Source: Actinomadura coerulea (GTDB taxonomy: Bacteria > Actinomycetota > Actinomycetes > Streptosporangiales > Streptosporangiaceae). Taken from it: a stretch of DNA of 64,000 bases. Below the pieces are notes generated by a model. It was not told the DNA's origin, ran no database searches, and saw only the letters and a list, made by a program, of their open reading frames with translations. Made by a program: the position numbers and the translations under genes. The number at the start of each line of letters is the position of its first letter. The first letter of the stretch is position 1. The stretch is taken from positions 5,518,001-5,582,000 of the forward strand of contig NZ_JACHMQ010000001.1 of the NCBI RefSeq assembly GCF_014208105.1. Direction: 5' to 3'. This document shows positions 7,199 to 16,430 of this stretch, piece by piece.

Positions 7199-7984
7199 AT
7201 GAACGGAAACTCGACTCCCCCATCCCAGGACGTCGTGCGGTTCGATGCCGTGCGCAAGGTCTACGGCCGATCGACGACCACCGTGACCGCTCTCGACGAG
7301 GTGAGCATCGGCTTGCGGCGGGCCACCTTCACAGCGGTGATGGGCCCTTCCGGCTCGGGGAAGAGCACCTTCCTGCAGTGCGCGGCCGGGCTCGACAGGC
7401 CGACCTCGGGGACCGTCCGGCTGGACGGTGTGGATCTGTCGACGCTCGGAGAGCGGGCGTTGACCCGGCTCCACCGCCGGCGGGTCGGCTTCGTCTTCCA
7501 GTCGTTCAACCTGCTGCCCGCGTTGAGCGTGGTGGACAACGTCACGCTGCCGCTCCGGCTGGCAGGGCGCAGACCCGAGAAAGCCGAGGTGGACGACGTG
7601 ATCGAGCGGGTCGGCCTGGCCGCTCGCCGCGGGAGCAGACCCGGGGAGCTGTCGGGCGGGCAGCAGCAGCGCGTCGCCATCGCGCGGGCCCTGATCACCC
7701 GGCCGGCCGTGGTCTTCGGTGACGAGCCGACCGGCGCGTTGGACACCCGTACGGCGCGTGAGGTGCTGTCGCTGCTGCGGGAGGCCGTCCAAAAGGCGGA
7801 ACAGACGGTGGTGATGGTCACCCACGACCCGGTGGCCGCCGCGCACGCCGACCGTGTGCTGTTCCTGTCCGACGGCCGGATCGCGGGCTCGCTGGACCGG
7901 CCCACGGTCGAGGAGGTCGCCGCGCGCATGACCCGCCTCGGCGCGCGGGCCGGCGAGCTGGTCGCGCAGGGCGGTGCCCGGTGA
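7199..7984 (+). CDS. ABC transporter ATPase, MacB/LolD type
   Basis: The product is 261 residues. It has Walker A GPSGSGKST at residues 49-57, Q-loop VFQSFNLLPALSV, signature LSGGQQQRVAIARAL, Walker B VVFGDEPTGALD and switch His in MVTHDPVAAA. The N-terminus carries the usual aromatic A-loop (VYG). This arrangement is that of MacB/LolD-like ATPases, which power FtsX-type permeases. Its stop overlaps the GTG of the permease gene (GTGA), so the two are translationally coupled. It is controlled by the TetR-type operators upstream. Confidence 0.93.
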   Translation: MNGNSTPPSQDVVRFDAVRKVYGRSTTTVTALDEVSIGLRRATFTAVMGPSGSGKSTFLQCAAGLDRPTSGTVRLDGVDLSTLGERALTRLHRRRVGFVFQSFNLLPALSVVDNVTLPLRLAGRRPEKAEVDDVIERVGLAARRGSRPGELSGGQQQRVAIARALITRPAVVFGDEPTGALDTRTAREVLSLLREAVQKAEQTVVMVTHDPVAAAHADRVLFLSDGRIAGSLDRPTVEEVAARMTRLGARAGELVAQGGAR

Positions 7985-10527
7985 TCCGGATCGCGCTGCG
8001 CACCCTGCGCTTCCACAAGGCCGGTCTCCTCGCGTCGTTCGTCGCGATGTTCCTGGGCGCGGCGATCGTGATGGGCTGCGGCGGGTTGCTGGAGACCGGC
8101 GTGCACAGCGCGGCGCCGCCTCAGCGGCTGACCGCCGCGCCGATCGTGGTCACCGGCGATCAGCGGTACCACGGCACGGCGTCCGACGAGGTCTTCCCCG
8201 AGCGGGTCCCCCTGGACGCGCGGCTGGCCGGGGAGCTCGCGGCGGTCCCGGGCGTCGCCGCCGTCGCGCCGGACGTGTCGTTCCAGAGCTCGTTGGCGCG
8301 GGGGCCCCGGGCCGGTGTGCCGGTGACCGGCCACGGCTGGTCGTCGGCCCGGCTCGCGCAGTACAAGATCGAGACGGGGGCGCCGCCCTCCGGACCCGGC
8401 CAGGTCGTGGTGGACGCACGCCTGGCCGAACGGGCCGGGCTGCGGCCCGGCGGGCAGGTCGAACTGGTCGTGCGCGGGGCCGCCCAGCGGTACGAGATCT
8501 CGGGGCTGGTCACCGGCGACGGGAGCGTGTTCGTCTCCGATGCCGAGGCCGCCGCGGCGGCGGGCCGTCCGGGCATGGTCGGCGCCATCGGGGTGTTCGT
8601 CGCCGCGGGAGCCGACGTCGGGCACGTCCGGAAAGCCGTGGAGAAGTCCGTCGCGGGCCGGCAGATCTCGGTGCTGACCGGTGACGAGCGCGGCCGGGCC
8701 GAGGACCCGGATGTCGTCTCCGACGGTGACGACCTGGTGGCGCTCGCGGCCGCGTTCGGCGGCCTGTCGGCCATGGTCACCGTGTTCGTCATCGCCGCCA
8801 CCCTGGGCCTGTCGATCCAGCAGCGGCAGCGGGAGATGGCCCTGCTCCGCGCGATCGGCACCACCCCGGGGCAGCTGCGCCGGCTGGTCGTCGGCGAAAC
8901 GATGCTCCTGGCCGTGGCCGCCACCGCGCTGGCCTGGCCGGCCGGCCCGTACGCGGGCAGGTGGCTGCTCGGTGCCTTCGCCGGCGCCGGCGTGGTGCCG
9001 GACACGATCGTGTACCGCGCCGGCAGCGGCCCGCTGATCGTCGGGGTGGCGTCCGCGCTGCTCGTCGCGCTCGGTGCCGCGTTCATCGCGGCCCACGGCG
9101 CGGCGCGCACCCGGCCGACCGAGGCGCTGGCCGAGGCCTCCCTGGGGCGGCGCCGGTTCAGCCGTGTCCGCCTCGTGCTCGCCGTCCTCTTCCTCGGCGG
9201 CGGCGCCGCACTCGCGGTGGGCACCGCGGGCGCGGACGGACCGGATGCGGCGGGGGTCGCGACCCCGGCGGCGATGGTGTGGACGGCCGGGTTCGGGCTG
9301 CTCGGCCCCGTTCTCGCCAGGGCCGTCACAGCGATGATGCACCGGCCGGTGCGCGCCGTGTCCGGGAACGCCGGCCGTCTCGCCACCGCCAACGCCAGGG
9401 CGCGCATCACCCGGCTCACCGGTGCGGTGCTGCCGGTCATGCTCGCCACCGGGTTGGCGCTTGCCCTCACCTACATGCAGACCACTCAGTCCAGCGGATC
9501 GGACAAGGCGTTCGAGGAGAACCTACGGGCCGACCTCGCGGTCACCTCAGAGCCCGGCCTGCCGCTGGACCTGGTCGACACGGTCAGGGCGCAGCCGGGA
9601 GTCGCGGCCGCCACCGCCCAGATCACCAGCCTCGGCTTCATCGAGCCCGAAGAACTGGCAGATCCCGTCGTGGCCGAGGGGGATGGGGGCGAGGGGGCGC
9701 CAGACGTCCCCGCCATGTCGCTGCTGGGAATCACCCCCGAAGGGATCACCCAGACGACCGCGTACCGCGCGGCCAGCGGCGCCCTGGACGCGCTGCACGG
9801 CGACACCGTCGCCCTGCCGACCCGGTACGCCAGCGGCCGCGAGCTCGGCGACCTCGTCCCGATGCGGCTCGGCGACGGCACGCGGGTCAAGCTGAAACTG
9901 GTCGCCACCGTGAACGGCAGGCGGGGCTACGAGACCGCGTTGCTGCCCGCGTCGGTCCTCATCGGGCACACCGACTCCGGCCCCGTCCCGCAGATCATGG
10001 TGAGCGCCCGGCTCGGAACGGACCGGGCCGAACTGGCGGCGACGCTGTCCGCGCTGGCCGGACAGCACCCCGGACTCCACGTCGCGGACCGCGAGACGCT
10101 CTCCCTCGCCCGGCAGGACCAGGACGACACCCAGGCGTGGATGGCGTATCTGGTGCTCGCCGTCGTCGTCGGCTACGCGGCCATCGCCCTCGTCAACTCC
10201 CAGGTCCTCGCCGCCGTCGAGAGACGGCGCGACTTCTCGCTGCTCCGGCTCGTCGGCGCCACCCGCCGGCAGGTCATGCAGATGATGGCGATCGAGGCCG
10301 TCCTGGTCTCCGCCGCGGGCGTCCTCCTCGGCGCGCTGATCGCGGCGACGACGCTGATGCCGCTCAGCCTGAGCGTGCTGGGATCGGTGACCCCGGCGGG
10401 ACCCTGGTGGAGCGCCGCGGCGGTCGTCGGGGGCGCCCTCGCGCTCGTCCTGGCCGCCACGCTCCTGCCCACCTTGGCCCTGCTGCGCCACCGACCCGGC
10501 GACGCGGTGGTCGGCACCCACGAGTAG
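7981..10527 (+). CDS. FtsX-like ABC transporter permease
   Basis: The product is 848 residues with two FtsX repeats. The N-terminal membrane anchor is followed by a large extracytoplasmic domain to about residue 250. Four membrane segments follow (AFGGLSAMVTVFVIAA, then the IQQRQREMALLRAIG coupling motif), and a second copy follows (NARARITRLTGAVLPV, periplasmic-type domain, VERRRDFSLLRLVGATRRQV). Such proteins with MacB-like ATPases extrude peptides, antibiotics or lipoproteins by mechanotransmission. The start is GTG 7981, overlapping the ATPase stop. In actinomycetes these TetR-linked pairs are usually resistance or self-protection exporters; the substrate is unknown. Confidence 0.92.
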   Translation: MIRIALRTLRFHKAGLLASFVAMFLGAAIVMGCGGLLETGVHSAAPPQRLTAAPIVVTGDQRYHGTASDEVFPERVPLDARLAGELAAVPGVAAVAPDVSFQSSLARGPRAGVPVTGHGWSSARLAQYKIETGAPPSGPGQVVVDARLAERAGLRPGGQVELVVRGAAQRYEISGLVTGDGSVFVSDAEAAAAAGRPGMVGAIGVFVAAGADVGHVRKAVEKSVAGRQISVLTGDERGRAEDPDVVSDGDDLVALAAAFGGLSAMVTVFVIAATLGLSIQQRQREMALLRAIGTTPGQLRRLVVGETMLLAVAATALAWPAGPYAGRWLLGAFAGAGVVPDTIVYRAGSGPLIVGVASALLVALGAAFIAAHGAARTRPTEALAEASLGRRRFSRVRLVLAVLFLGGGAALAVGTAGADGPDAAGVATPAAMVWTAGFGLLGPVLARAVTAMMHRPVRAVSGNAGRLATANARARITRLTGAVLPVMLATGLALALTYMQTTQSSGSDKAFEENLRADLAVTSEPGLPLDLVDTVRAQPGVAAATAQITSLGFIEPEELADPVVAEGDGGEGAPDVPAMSLLGITPEGITQTTAYRAASGALDALHGDTVALPTRYASGRELGDLVPMRLGDGTRVKLKLVATVNGRRGYETALLPASVLIGHTDSGPVPQIMVSARLGTDRAELAATLSALAGQHPGLHVADRETLSLARQDQDDTQAWMAYLVLAVVVGYAAIALVNSQVLAAVERRRDFSLLRLVGATRRQVMQMMAIEAVLVSAAGVLLGALIAATTLMPLSLSVLGSVTPAGPWWSAAAVVGGALALVLAATLLPTLALLRHRPGDAVVGTHE

Positions 10528-10590
10528 AGCCCGTGAAGATCCCTCGCGCGAGCGAGGTGGGCATGCCGCGCACCAGCCGATACTGGGGGG

Positions 10591-11796
10591 ATGTCAGATC
10601 GGTTGTGCGGTCTCGGTCCCCCCGGGTGGCTGCGGCGGCGCGGGGGTGGCGTCCGCCCCGGGGACGTGCTGGTCGCCGCGGCGGTCGCCGTCCCGGTGTT
10701 CGTGCCGTTCGCCACGGCGCCCGAGGTGACGCCGCTCGGCGTGGTGTTCAACCTCGGCACGGTCGTCCCGCTCGTGTGGCGGCGCCGGGCGCCGTTCGCG
10801 GTCGCGCTGGTGGTCGCGTGCTTCGCCATGGGGGTGTCGCTGCACCACCGGCCGGGCCAGATGCTGCAGTACGGCGCGCTGGTGGCCATCTACACCCTCG
10901 CCGACCTGGGGCGGCACCGCTGGCAGCGGTGGGGTTTCATCGGCGTGATCGTGGCGTCGATCCCGCCCGGCGCGCTGCTCGTCAAGAACAACGACGCGGG
11001 CGAGTTCATGTTCACGCTGCTGCTGCCCATGACGGCGTTCCTGCTCGGCACGTTGGCGCGGACCGCGCGGGAGCGGTCGAACGCGCTGGTCGAGCGTTCC
11101 TCGCAGCTCGAACGCGAACGCGAGGCGCTCGAACGCGAACGCCAGGCCGAGGCGGCGCGCGCGGCGGCGGAGGAACGGGCCCGCATCGCCCGCGACATGC
11201 ACGACGTGCTCGCGCACGCCGTCAGCCTCATGGTCGTCCAGGCGGAGGCGGGTCCGGTGGTCGTCCACACCGATCCCGCCCAGGCCGAACGGGTCTTCGA
11301 CGCGATCGCCGACGCCGGCCGGGACGCGATGGCCCAGCTGCGCCGCACGCTGGGCGTGCTGAAGAAGGAGCAGGACCACGGCGTACGCGCGCCTCAGCCG
11401 ACCATCGGCGCGTTGCCCGGCCTGGTCGAGCACGTCAACCGCACCCAGGTGAACGTGCGGCTCACGGTCGAGGGCGTGCGCCGCGAGCTGGCCGCCGACG
11501 CCGACCTGGCGGCGTACCGCATCGTGCAGGAGGCGCTCACCAACACGGTGAAGCACGCCGGCGCGCGGGCGGCCGAGGTCCTGCTCCGCTGGACCGACCA
11601 CGAACTGGAGATCACGGTGACCGACGACGGGCGGGGCCGGGACGGAGCCGACGGCTGGCGGCGGGGCGGCGACGGCCTCATCGGCATCGGTGAACGCGCC
11701 GCCGCCTGCGGCGGCGCGGCCGAGGCCGGTCCCCTGCCGGGCGGCGGGTTCCGGGTCTCGGCGACCCTGCCCTGCGCCGCGACGGTGGCCGCGTGA
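10591..11796 (+). CDS. NarL-family sensor histidine kinase
   Basis: The product is 401 residues. About five transmembrane segments (residues ~25-150) form a membrane sensor. A long charged coiled coil follows (SSQLERERE...ERQAEAARAAAEERAR). The HisKA_3 dimerisation domain has phospho-acceptor His204 in RDMHDVLAHAVS, followed by a GHKL ATPase with N-box EALTNTVKHAG and G-boxes DDGRGRDG and GLIGIGERAAACGG. GGGGGG lies just before ATG 10591. It overlaps the response regulator by 4 bases. It lies 63 bases after the ABC permease gene. The pair may sense envelope stress linked to the exporter, although the TetR gene is the more direct regulator. Confidence 0.92.
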   Translation: MSDRLCGLGPPGWLRRRGGGVRPGDVLVAAAVAVPVFVPFATAPEVTPLGVVFNLGTVVPLVWRRRAPFAVALVVACFAMGVSLHHRPGQMLQYGALVAIYTLADLGRHRWQRWGFIGVIVASIPPGALLVKNNDAGEFMFTLLLPMTAFLLGTLARTARERSNALVERSSQLEREREALERERQAEAARAAAEERARIARDMHDVLAHAVSLMVVQAEAGPVVVHTDPAQAERVFDAIADAGRDAMAQLRRTLGVLKKEQDHGVRAPQPTIGALPGLVEHVNRTQVNVRLTVEGVRRELAADADLAAYRIVQEALTNTVKHAGARAAEVLLRWTDHELEITVTDDGRGRDGADGWRRGGDGLIGIGERAAACGGAAEAGPLPGGGFRVSATLPCAATVAA

Positions 11797-12446
11797 TCCG
11801 GGTGGTGCTGGCCGACGACCAGGAGCTCGTCCGCACCGGCTTCGCGATGATCCTGGACGCGCAGCCCGACATCGAGGTGGTGGGCGAGGCGGACCACGGC
11901 GCCGCCGCGATCGCCGCCGTGGGCGAGCACGACCCCGACGTCGCGCTGCTCGACATCCGCATGCCGGGCATGGACGGCATCGAGGCCGCGAAGGTCGTGT
12001 GCGCCGAGACCCGGACCCGCGTGGTCATGCTCACCACGTTCGACCAGGACGACTACGTGTACGACGCGCTCTACGCCGGGGCGAGCGGGTTCCTGCTCAA
12101 GGACGTGCGCCGCGACGACCTCGTGCACGCGGTCCGGGTGGTGGCGATGGGGGAGTCGCTGCTCGCGCCCACCGTCACCCGCCGCCTGATCGCCGACATC
12201 ACGCGCAACCGCCCGCGCGCCGGGGCGGCGGTCTCCGACCGCCTGTCGGTCCTGACCGAACGGGAGCGCGAGACCCTGCGCCTGCTGGGCCGGGGCCTGT
12301 CGAACGCGGAGATCGCCGCGGCCATGGTCGTCAGCGAGCACACCGTGAAGACCCACGTGAGCAACGTCCTGGCCAAGCTCGGCATCCGCGACCGCACCCA
12401 GGCGGTGATCGCCGCGTACGAGACCCGGCTGATCGAGCCCTCCTGA
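11793..12446 (+). CDS. NarL/LuxR-type response regulator
   Basis: The product is 217 residues. The receiver domain has acidic pair ADDQELVR near residues 6-8, phospho-Asp54 in VALLDIRMPG, Thr in VVMLTTFD and Lys in FLLKDVRRDD. The C-terminal LuxR HTH domain reads LTERERETLRLLGRGLSNAE, then IAAAMVVSEHTVKTHVSNV. It is translationally coupled to the kinase through GTGA. It should bind as a dimer to targets that cannot be identified here. Confidence 0.95.
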   Translation: MIRVVLADDQELVRTGFAMILDAQPDIEVVGEADHGAAAIAAVGEHDPDVALLDIRMPGMDGIEAAKVVCAETRTRVVMLTTFDQDDYVYDALYAGASGFLLKDVRRDDLVHAVRVVAMGESLLAPTVTRRLIADITRNRPRAGAAVSDRLSVLTERERETLRLLGRGLSNAEIAAAMVVSEHTVKTHVSNVLAKLGIRDRTQAVIAAYETRLIEPS

Positions 12447-12480
12447 GGGGCGGCTCCCTCGCACGAGGGAGCCGCGCCCC
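12447..12480 (+). terminator. Rho-independent-type hairpin after the two-component genes
   Basis: A GC-rich inverted repeat starts at the response regulator stop. Arm CGGCTCCCTCG pairs with CGAGGGAGCCG around a 2-base CA loop, flanked by GGGG/CCCC that can extend the stem. No long T run follows, which is common for actinobacterial terminators. Confidence 0.7.
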
Positions 12481-12600
12481 GGTTCTCCCCCGCGCCACCG
12501 ATGCCCGAAGACCCCCCGCGGCGGCGATCCCCCGGACCACCGCTCTCCCTGAAGATCGATAAGGCAGGGACGCAAGCCTCGACCTCCGGGAGAACCGCTC

Positions 12601-13230
12601 ATGACCAGGATCGCCTTCCATCTCGCCCCCGCCCTCATGCTCGCCTACGGCGTCGTCCGGCTGATCGACGGCCGCGACGGGCAGCACGGGCCCGGACCCG
12701 CCTGGACGGTGGGCCACCTGCTCTTCCTGGGGTCGCTGCTGCTGTACGGATCGGTGATCGCGGGCCTGTGGGGGCGCATGCCGGCCGCGGAGCGCGGCAG
12801 GGCACGCCGGATCACCGCCGGCGCCCTCACCGCGGTGGCCGCCGTCGGGCTCGTCACCTTCGTCCGTGTCGCGATCATCGACATCGTCGTCGGCCTGCGG
12901 GCGGCGGACGCCGCCGAGAAGAGCGCGCTCTCCGACCGGTACGCGGACGTCCCGGCCGTCCTCCCCCAGGCGCTCTACGAGATCGGGCCGGTGCTGTTCA
13001 TGCTGGGCCTGACCGCGCTGCTCGTCCAGCACGCGGTCGTCGGCCCCCGGCGCTGGGCGGTCGCCGCCAGTCCCGTCCTGCTCGTCCTGGCCTTCGTGGG
13101 CATCGCGGCCGACCTGGACCTCCTGCCGGCGGGTGCGGCGCTGATCTGGCTCGCCCTCTTCCCGCACACCCGCGAGCAGAGCCGGCCCGCCCCCGCGCAC
13201 CGCAGGGCCGAGGCTCCCGCGACGGCCTAG
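12601..13230 (+). CDS. Six-segment integral membrane protein, unknown
   Basis: The product is 209 residues. It has about six hydrophobic segments, beginning with HLAPALMLAYGVVRL and including LFLGSLLLYGSVIAGL, ALTAVAAVGLVTFVRVAII and a late LFMLGLTALLVQHAVV. The C-terminal tail is short and basic. I recognise no family or motif. ATG 12601 follows GGGAGAACCGCTC. It stands alone between two hairpin terminators. No function is proposed. Confidence 0.7.
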   Translation: MTRIAFHLAPALMLAYGVVRLIDGRDGQHGPGPAWTVGHLLFLGSLLLYGSVIAGLWGRMPAAERGRARRITAGALTAVAAVGLVTFVRVAIIDIVVGLRAADAAEKSALSDRYADVPAVLPQALYEIGPVLFMLGLTALLVQHAVVGPRRWAVAASPVLLVLAFVGIAADLDLLPAGAALIWLALFPHTREQSRPAPAHRRAEAPATA

Positions 13231-13254
13231 CCCGACCCAGGTAGCGCACGGCGC

Positions 13255-13290
13255 AACGGCCGGATGGGGGTTGGTCCCCATCCGGCCGTT
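13255..13290. terminator. Bidirectional terminator between converging genes
   Basis: AACGGCCGGATGGGG pairs perfectly with CCCCATCCGGCCGTT around a short GTTGGT-type loop. It lies between the stops of the membrane protein gene (+) and the GH2 gene (-), so it can serve both. Confidence 0.8.
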
Positions 13291-13298
13291 CGTGCCGG

Positions 13299-16115
13299 TC
13301 AGGCGGCGTGGTGGGTTCGAGTCGGGACGTTGAAGCCGTTGACGCGAACGTCGGGCTTGGCGAACGTGGCGGAGTAACGGGCGGTGATGGTCTGCTGCTC
13401 GCCGGGCCAGAGCGTCACGTCGTTGTCGCTCCAGCGGATCGGCAGCACCTGCCTGCCGCCGGCGAACAGGTCGGCCCGGGTGAACAGGGCCGGAGCGCCG
13501 CCGTGCCCGACGTTGCGGACGGTCACGCTCGTCACCATCTCGCGGCCCTCGCGGTGGGTGGCGGCCTGGACCTCGATGTCGGCGGGCTTGAGGGCGCGCA
13601 GGCCGGTCAGGTCGGCGTAGCCGTCCTTCTGGAAGACCGCGAACCCGTTGGACGGGGTGTACTGGCCGGGCGCGTGCGTCTTCGGCCAGTCGACCTTGTC
13701 GGCCTTCGTCGAGAGCCAGTACACGTTGCGGCTGACGACCTCGGAGCCGCGGGTGAGGGTGAGCTTCTCGAAGTAGGTTCCGGAGATGCCGGCCGGGACC
13801 TTCGGGCGCAGGACGGTCCGTACGTCCTGGCTGCCCAGCGACCCGACGGGCGCGGTGGCGGTGGCGCGGACCCTGCCGTCCAGGTCGATGATCTGCGCGG
13901 TGGCGCGCAGGCCGTCCTGGCGGGCGCCGGTCAGGTTGGCGACCTTGATGGAGCCGTCGTCGTAGGAGTACATGACGTGCACCGGCTCGTTGGCCTTCTT
14001 CGCGCCGAAGTAGACGCCCGGCTGGTCGAAGTCGGAGCCGTACATGCTCCACTGGAGCGACGGCCACGCCTTGTTCAGCATCCAGTAGATGATTCCGGTG
14101 CTCGGGTTCGCCTTGTCGGTGGAGTTGCCGATGTACGACTCGAACTGCGCGCGGGTGACCTCGTACTGACCGAGCTGGACGGTCTTCTGGTACGAAGAGG
14201 CGTCCTTCCAGGGGCCGTACCGGTGCCAGAGCGGGGTGTTGTAGACGCCCATCCGTGACAGGCGCGTGTAGTCGGCGTAGAAGAACGTGTGGTACATGTC
14301 CTGGCCGGCGGTCTGGCCCTTCGCGGTCGCCGGGTCCCAGATCTTCTTCTGCTCGCCCGGGGGGAGGAAGCGGTTCAGGGAGTCCTGCGTCGGGATGGTG
14401 TTGCCGGTGCTGACCTCGGTGTCGAATCCCCAGGCGCTGCCGGTCATGCTGAGCGTCGGGTCGTCGGTGTTGACGGTCTCCCGCCTGTTGTTCCACAGGG
14501 CGTTGGGCGGGAAGTAGTTGTAGCCGCCCTCCTTGGTGCCGGCCGGTCCGAGCTTGGGCGACGACTTGTACTCCGCCGCGGCGACCTGCGGGAGCCGGAA
14601 GTCGGCCTGCTCGAACGCCTTCAGGTAGAGGGCCTCCTTCTCCGGGTCGGGCGCGTCGTCGCTGCCCTGGAAGAAGGTGAAGACGCTCGGGTGGTCGCGG
14701 AGCCGCTCCGCCATCGTGCCCGCCTGGTTGGACGCGTTGGCCTTGACGGCGTCCGGCCAGGTCGACGACTTGCCCTCCCAGAGGGCGCAGCACTGCCAGC
14801 CCGGCATGGCGAGGACGCCCGCCCGGTCCAGCTGGGCGAACATGTCGTCGGGTGGGAAGTTGCCCTCGAACCGGACGGCGTTGAGGCCCATGTTCCGGAT
14901 GTAGGAGATCTGGTCGGAGACGTTGGACGGGGAGTAGCGCAGGAAGAGGTCCGGTGACCATCCGGCGCCGCGGACGACCAGCGGCTTGCCGTTGATGGCG
15001 AACTGCCGGTAGCCGTCCTTGCCGTGGGTCTTGCCGGGGACGGGCCTGGTGAGCCGCGACGTCACCGTCCGGATGCCGAAGTCCTCGGCGGCGGCGCTGG
15101 ACACCGCCCCGCCCACGGACGCGTCCAGCGCGAGGTGGTACATCGGCTGATCGCCCATCTGGTAGGGCCACCACACGGCCGGATGGTCCAGGTGCAGGCC
15201 GGGGCAGTCCGCCTTGGTGAGCGCGACCGTGCGGGTCGCGTGCGCGGGGACCGTGACCGTGACCTTGCAGGCGACGCGGGTGGAGCCGTGCGTGACCGTG
15301 CCGGACACGAGGACCCGCTGCGCCGAGGCGGTGTTGTTGCGCACGTCGGCCTTGACGGTCAGGTCGGCGGTGGAGAGGTCACGGGCGTCGTCCTGGAGGA
15401 CGTGGGTGTCGCGGACCGAGACCGGGCCCTCCTGGACGATCTGCGGCGCGTACTGGAGGCCCGTGTTCTGGTCGGGCGCCATGGGGTTCCAGTCGACCTG
15501 GTTCTGGGTCAGGTACCGCATGGGCGTGTCGAACTTGGTGATGTCGGCGTCGTTGCGGGAGACGTCGAGCGCGATGGCGTTCGCCCCGTCCCGGACGTAG
15601 GGCGTGATGTCGTATTCCAGCCGGGCGTACGAGCCCTGGAGCTGCACGCCTCCGGCGATCTTCTTCCCGTTGATCCAGAGGTCGGCCTTCCCGGAGACGC
15701 CGTTCATCACGAGGGACGTGCGGCCGCCCTTCCGGGGGTGGACGGTGAGTTGCTCGCGGTACCACCAGTTCACGTCGAACTGGCCGGCCGGGACCTTCGC
15801 CATGTTGTCGTTGTGGAAGATGTTCGGGTACCGGCCGTTCTCCAGCAGGCCCGCCATCAGCGTCTGGGGCCGGGACAGCGGCAGCCAGCCCTTCGTCGAG
15901 TAGTCCGGCTTGGAGATCTCGGCACCGGTGTCGCTCGTGTCGGCGGACGACCGGATCGCCCAGCCGGAGGTCAGTTCCGTGGTGCCGGAAGACCGGATCC
16001 TCTGCACGGCGGGCCGGTGCCCGGCGAAAGCGTGGGCCGGCATCGCCGGGGCCCACGTACCGGCGAGGGCGAGCGCGGCGCCCAGTGCCGTGGTTCGAGT
16101 CCTGGACCCGCTCAT
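13299..16115 (-). CDS. csxA: Secreted GH2 exo-beta-D-glucosaminidase (CsxA type)
   Basis: The product is 938 residues. A signal peptide covers residues 1-34 (basic SGSRTRTT, hydrophobic core, PAHAFA cleavage region). The GH2 sandwich (LWINGKKIAGG), Ig-like domain, TIM barrel (LNAVRFEGNFPPDDMFAQLD, MPGWQCC) and further beta domains follow. The subfamily's acid/base is probably Asp486 or Asp487 in FQGSDDAPD; the nucleophile is Glu567 in GFDTEVSTG. Amycolatopsis CsxA, which releases glucosamine from the non-reducing end of chitosan, uses the same arrangement. ATG 16115 follows AAGGGGTGAT; the open frame upstream lacks signal character. It probably supplies glucosamine from chitosan outside the cell. 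Confidence 0.88.
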   Translation of the reverse strand: MSGSRTRTTALGAALALAGTWAPAMPAHAFAGHRPAVQRIRSSGTTELTSGWAIRSSADTSDTGAEISKPDYSTKGWLPLSRPQTLMAGLLENGRYPNIFHNDNMAKVPAGQFDVNWWYREQLTVHPRKGGRTSLVMNGVSGKADLWINGKKIAGGVQLQGSYARLEYDITPYVRDGANAIALDVSRNDADITKFDTPMRYLTQNQVDWNPMAPDQNTGLQYAPQIVQEGPVSVRDTHVLQDDARDLSTADLTVKADVRNNTASAQRVLVSGTVTHGSTRVACKVTVTVPAHATRTVALTKADCPGLHLDHPAVWWPYQMGDQPMYHLALDASVGGAVSSAAAEDFGIRTVTSRLTRPVPGKTHGKDGYRQFAINGKPLVVRGAGWSPDLFLRYSPSNVSDQISYIRNMGLNAVRFEGNFPPDDMFAQLDRAGVLAMPGWQCCALWEGKSSTWPDAVKANASNQAGTMAERLRDHPSVFTFFQGSDDAPDPEKEALYLKAFEQADFRLPQVAAAEYKSSPKLGPAGTKEGGYNYFPPNALWNNRRETVNTDDPTLSMTGSAWGFDTEVSTGNTIPTQDSLNRFLPPGEQKKIWDPATAKGQTAGQDMYHTFFYADYTRLSRMGVYNTPLWHRYGPWKDASSYQKTVQLGQYEVTRAQFESYIGNSTDKANPSTGIIYWMLNKAWPSLQWSMYGSDFDQPGVYFGAKKANEPVHVMYSYDDGSIKVANLTGARQDGLRATAQIIDLDGRVRATATAPVGSLGSQDVRTVLRPKVPAGISGTYFEKLTLTRGSEVVSRNVYWLSTKADKVDWPKTHAPGQYTPSNGFAVFQKDGYADLTGLRALKPADIEVQAATHREGREMVTSVTVRNVGHGGAPALFTRADLFAGGRQVLPIRWSDNDVTLWPGEQQTITARYSATFAKPDVRVNGFNVPTRTHHAA

Positions 16116-16270
16116 GTGTCCATCACCCCTTCGTGCGGCCGGAACCGGGCGCTTCCCGGGGGCCGATGACACCCATGCTCGGCCCGGGGGACCCGCCGGG
16201 CCGTAGGGGCAGGACGTCAATGGGGGTAGTGCTAGGCCCACTCCGCGGTGAGCGTCGCGGGGTTCCGGCC

Positions 16271-16390
16271 TCAGCGGCTCAGGGTGGTCTCCTGTTCCAC
16301 ACGGGACAGCTTCTCGGGGTCGCGGACGTGGTAGGCGCCGGTGACGTAGCCGCCCTCGAACCATCGCCGCGCTGCTGGTGTGGCGGGCAT
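16271..16390 (-). CDS. Possible 39-residue frame or gene remnant
   Basis: From ATG 16390 the reverse strand reads RRWFEGGYVTGAYHVRDPEK and then LSRVEQETTLSR. This looks like the native tail of a protein, but no start signal or upstream continuation is convincing. It lies in the 315-base space between the GH2 and GH13 genes, which otherwise shows nothing but GC-rich spacer. Parent family not recognised. Confidence 0.2.
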   Translation of the reverse strand: MPATPAARRWFEGGYVTGAYHVRDPEKLSRVEQETTLSR

Positions 16391-16430
16391 CGTTTCTGCG
16401 CATCGGACGGCTCTCCAGACAGTCCCTCTT

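Noticed and set aside
12331..15174. Long reverse-strand frame covering the end of the response regulator and part of the GH2 gene
   Set aside because: It spans two unrelated genes and a terminator hairpin and shows Arg/Pro/Gly-rich composition. The GH2 protein in the neighbouring frame has all its motifs.
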